DNA of 5,702 nucleotides from Candidatus Parcubacteria bacterium. GTDB taxonomy: Bacteria > Patescibacteriota > Patescibacteriia > UBA1558 > GWA2-36-10. The notes beneath the pieces are model-generated. The model searched no databases, was not told the origin of the DNA, and saw only the letters and a list, made by a program, of their open reading frames with translations. This document shows, piece after piece, positions 3,469-5,702 of this stretch. The stretch spans positions 1 to 5,702 of the forward strand of contig DAOVVF010000039.1 in NCBI GenBank assembly GCA_030632225.1. The letters are read 5' to 3'. The position numbers were made by a program, and so were the translations under genes. Every line of letters begins with the position of its first letter. Position 1 is the first letter of the stretch.

Positions 3469-5664
3469 ATGTCAGTCAAACAATTTGAGATGGAAGTTGC
3501 CGGCAAACAACTAAAAGTTGAAGTTGGTAAACTTGCTAAGCAGGCTCATGGATCCTGCACTGTTTCTTATGGAGAAACAGTGGTTTTAGCCGCCGCAGTT
3601 ACTTCCGGAAAACCTAGAGAAGGAATAGATTATTTTCCTTTGATGGTTGATTATGAAGAAAAGCTTTATGCAGCTGGTAAAATTAAAGGCTCTCGGTTTA
3701 TAAAACGTGAAGGTAGAGCTAGTGATGAAGCTATTTTAACAGCTCGTTTAATAGATAGATCTATTAGACCATTGTTTAAAGAGTCTGATCGTAATGATGT
3801 TCAAGTAGTAGCTACTGTATTATCATATGACGGTATTAATGAGCCAGATTTTCCAGCTTTAATTGCTACTTCCATTGCTCTAGGCATGTCATCAATACCT
3901 TGGGCAGGCCCTTTAGCTGGTGTACAGATTGGTAGAATTAATGATGAATTGGTTTTAAATCCTACAGTTGAAGCTAAACAAAAAAGCAATCTAGATTTAT
4001 TTGTAGCTGGTTCAGCTGATCATGTTATTATGATTGAAGCAGGAGCTCAAGAAGTATCTGAAGATGATATGTATCAGGCAATTGAATTTGCTGGTAAGCA
4101 TATTAAAAAGATTATACCTTTTATTGAGAAGACTATAGATAAAATAGGTGCAGCTAAAGCTAAACCAGAGCTTGATGAAGCTAAAGAAGAGCTTAGAAAG
4201 CAGACTCAGGCTAAAGTAGATGAAGTATTAGCTAAAAATAATATTGAAGATTGTTTTAATCCTAATAAGTCTAAGATGAAGCAAGCTATTGATGATATTA
4301 CTAACAAAGTAGATGAATCTTTAAAAGAAGATAATGAAGTTTCTAAGGATATGAGAGCTATGGGTGTAGCTATGATAGATGAAGCCTTAATTAAAGCTTT
4401 TAAACATTTAGTTCTTGAGAAAAAGCAAAGACCTGATAAGAGAAAATTTGATGAAATAAGATCATTATCTGCTGAAGTAGGACTATTACCACGTACTCAT
4501 GGTACTGGTTTGTTTTCTAGAGGAGAAACACAGGTACTGTCAGTAGTTACTTTAGGTTCTCCTGGTGATGAACAGACTTTAGATACCATGGAAGAATCTG
4601 GTACTAAGAAATATATGCATCATTACAACTTCCCAGGCTATTCTGTCGGAGAAGTAAAACCTTTAAGAGGACCTGGTAGAAGAGAAATAGGTCATGGAGC
4701 TTTAGCTGAAAAAGCTTTAATACCAGTCTTGCCTAAAGATGAATCTTTTCCATATACTATTAGAGTAGTTTCAGAAGTATTAGGCTCTAATGGTTCTTCT
4801 TCTCAGGCTTCAGTTTGTGGCTCTACTCTTTCTTTAATGGATGCTGGTGTGCCAATAACTGCTCCAGTAGCTGGTGTAGCTATGGGTTTAGTAGTTGATG
4901 ATGATTCTAAGAAATATGAGATTTTAACAGATATTCAAGGTATTGAAGATCATGCTGGCCATATGGATTTTAAAGTAGCTGGTACTAGACAAGGTATTAC
5001 TGCTATTCAATTAGATATTAAACTAGGTGGTATTAGCTACGAAGTAGTTAAAAAGACTTTAGAAGGGGCTAAACAAGCTAGAGGCAAGATTCTAGATGTA
5101 ATAGCTAAAGCTATTAAAGAACCTCGTAAGGAATTATCTCCTCATGCTCCTCGTATTACTACTATGCGTATTGATCCAGATAAGATTAGGGATGTAATTG
5201 GTTCTGGTGGTAAAGTAATTAATGAAATTATTGAAAAGTGTAGCGTTAATATTGATATTGAACAAGATGGTTTAGTAATGATTACCTCTACTGATGAACA
5301 AGGTTCTACTAAAGCTAAAGAATGGGTAGAAAATATTGTTAAAGAAATAGAGGTTGGTGAAATATATGAAGGCAAGGTAATTAAAATTATCAGCGGTAAT
5401 AGTGGTAACGAAATTGGAGCTATAGTAGAATTAGTACCAGGTAAGGACGGTTTGGTCCATATCTCACAAGTTAGTCATCAAAGAATTGATAAAGTATCTG
5501 ATATATTAAAACCCGATGATACAGTTCAAGTAAAAGTAATGGAAGTAGATAAGGAAAAGAATAGAGTTAGCCTATCTATGAAAGAATTACTACCTAAACC
5601 AGCTTTTAGTAAAGAAGATAGAAAACCTAGAGATAGAAAAGGATTCTTCCCTAAGAGAAAATAA
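3469..5664 (+). CDS. pnp: Polyribonucleotide nucleotidyltransferase (polynucleotide phosphorylase, PNPase)
   Basis: PNPase degrades RNA 3'-to-5' with phosphate, releasing nucleoside diphosphates, and can add tails in reverse; it works as a cytoplasmic trimer. At 731 residues it is slightly longer than usual (about 700). First RNase PH domain: about 1-210, with FIKREGRASDEAILTARLIDR (77-97). Helical linker: about 225-320, Lys/Glu-rich. Second RNase PH domain: about 322-550, with phosphate-binding RGETQ (351-355), the Ser run 443-445, and catalytic Asp494, Asp500 and Lys502 in EDHAGHMDFK, equivalent to E. coli Asp486, Asp492 and Lys494. KH domain: about 563-625, with loop GSGG (578-581). S1 domain: about 629-705, with a short Gly/Asn/Ser-rich insertion near 642-648. 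The basic C-terminal tail is 710-731. His498 replaces the commoner Asp two residues before Asp500. The ATG is chosen for AAGGAG (3456-3461) seven bases upstream. The leader is heavily structured. Confidence 0.98.
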   Translation: MSVKQFEMEVAGKQLKVEVGKLAKQAHGSCTVSYGETVVLAAAVTSGKPREGIDYFPLMVDYEEKLYAAGKIKGSRFIKREGRASDEAILTARLIDRSIRPLFKESDRNDVQVVATVLSYDGINEPDFPALIATSIALGMSSIPWAGPLAGVQIGRINDELVLNPTVEAKQKSNLDLFVAGSADHVIMIEAGAQEVSEDDMYQAIEFAGKHIKKIIPFIEKTIDKIGAAKAKPELDEAKEELRKQTQAKVDEVLAKNNIEDCFNPNKSKMKQAIDDITNKVDESLKEDNEVSKDMRAMGVAMIDEALIKAFKHLVLEKKQRPDKRKFDEIRSLSAEVGLLPRTHGTGLFSRGETQVLSVVTLGSPGDEQTLDTMEESGTKKYMHHYNFPGYSVGEVKPLRGPGRREIGHGALAEKALIPVLPKDESFPYTIRVVSEVLGSNGSSSQASVCGSTLSLMDAGVPITAPVAGVAMGLVVDDDSKKYEILTDIQGIEDHAGHMDFKVAGTRQGITAIQLDIKLGGISYEVVKKTLEGAKQARGKILDVIAKAIKEPRKELSPHAPRITTMRIDPDKIRDVIGSGGKVINEIIEKCSVNIDIEQDGLVMITSTDEQGSTKAKEWVENIVKEIEVGEIYEGKVIKIISGNSGNEIGAIVELVPGKDGLVHISQVSHQRIDKVSDILKPDDTVQVKVMEVDKEKNRVSLSMKELLPKPAFSKEDRKPRDRKGFFPKRK

Positions 5665-5676
5665 GCCTAAAAGGCT
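5664..5676 (+). other. Short hairpin right after pnp
   Basis: AGCCT (5664-5668) and AGGCT (5672-5676) form a perfect 5-bp stem with an AAA loop, overlapping the last base of the pnp stop codon. There is no U-tract, so it is not a convincing terminator. It could be a small 3'-end structure or chance. Confidence 0.3.
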
Positions 5677-5702
5677 ATGTTTAAACTTAGCAAACTCTTC
5701 AA
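5677..5702 (+). CDS. Possible start of a downstream gene (cut by the window edge)
   Basis: An ATG at 5677 opens a frame reading MFKLSKLF up to the edge, 12 bases after the pnp stop. The AAAAGG before it (5669-5674) is very close for a Shine-Dalgarno and lies in the small hairpin. The basic-hydrophobic start would suit a membrane or secreted protein, but eight codons cannot show that. Given the other Shine-Dalgarno-less genes here, it is possible but unproven. Confidence 0.25.

Noticed and set aside
3801..3989. A 62-codon minus-strand open frame inside pnp
   Set aside because: It is antisense to the first RNase PH domain, with no promoter or ribosome binding site.
5142..5375. A 77-codon minus-strand open frame inside pnp
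   Set aside because: It is antisense to the conserved KH region of PNPase, with no start signals. It is explained by the codon bias of pnp.

Overview
The window is AT-rich (roughly a third G+C by spot counts) bacterial chromosome. It has strong TTA/AGA/GTA/GCT codon preference, tightly packed genes and standard stops. One gene ends in TGA, so nothing here suggests UGA recoding. The sequence style and the form of S15, PNPase and the PRPP-synthetase-like protein suggest a small-genome lineage such as Patescibacteria/CPR. This is inference, because no rRNA or other marker is present to settle it.

Layout, left to right. (1) Positions 1-248, minus strand: the N-terminal part of a ribose-phosphate pyrophosphokinase-like gene that runs off the left edge. 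(2) Positions 249-342: a compact divergent promoter region whose two -35 boxes form an inverted repeat. (3) Positions 343-1610, plus strand: an alpha/beta hydrolase (carboxylesterase/monoacylglycerol-lipase type, complete Ser-Asp-His triad) followed by a YbhB/YbcL-type PEBP-family protein. (4) A 14-bp-stem bidirectional terminator (1618-1664). It separates these from the converging minus-strand pair (5): an unrecognised 100-residue protein (1689-1991) and, upstream of it, a small tyrosine recombinase (2043-2831) with several catalytic positions replaced. (6) Positions 2832-2990: a second divergent promoter region and a structured rpsO leader. (7) Positions 2991-5664, plus strand: the classical rpsO-pnp pair (ribosomal protein S15, polynucleotide phosphorylase). 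They are separated by a 133-base spacer that folds into a series of hairpins, including an 18-bp stem and a hairpin that overlaps the pnp Shine-Dalgarno sequence. (8) A possible next gene begins at 5677 and leaves the window.

The core of the window is the conserved translation/RNA-decay module rpsO-pnp. Both genes appear to be regulated through RNA structure: a possible S15-binding hairpin before rpsO, and an RNase III-type stem plus a Shine-Dalgarno-masking hairpin before pnp. This matches the logic known from Escherichia coli but uses different sequences. The other genes are accessory and have no evident shared pathway.

Two modes of translation start seem to coexist. The PRPP-synthetase-like gene, the 100-residue gene, rpsO and pnp have clear Shine-Dalgarno sequences. 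The hydrolase, the PEBP gene and the recombinase have none. For the hydrolase and the recombinase a good -10 box ends exactly 6 bases before the ATG, as expected for leaderless mRNAs. I see no CRISPR array, tRNA, rRNA, insertion sequence or recognisable defence system. The most unusual items are the leader RNA structures and the catalytically degenerate recombinase.
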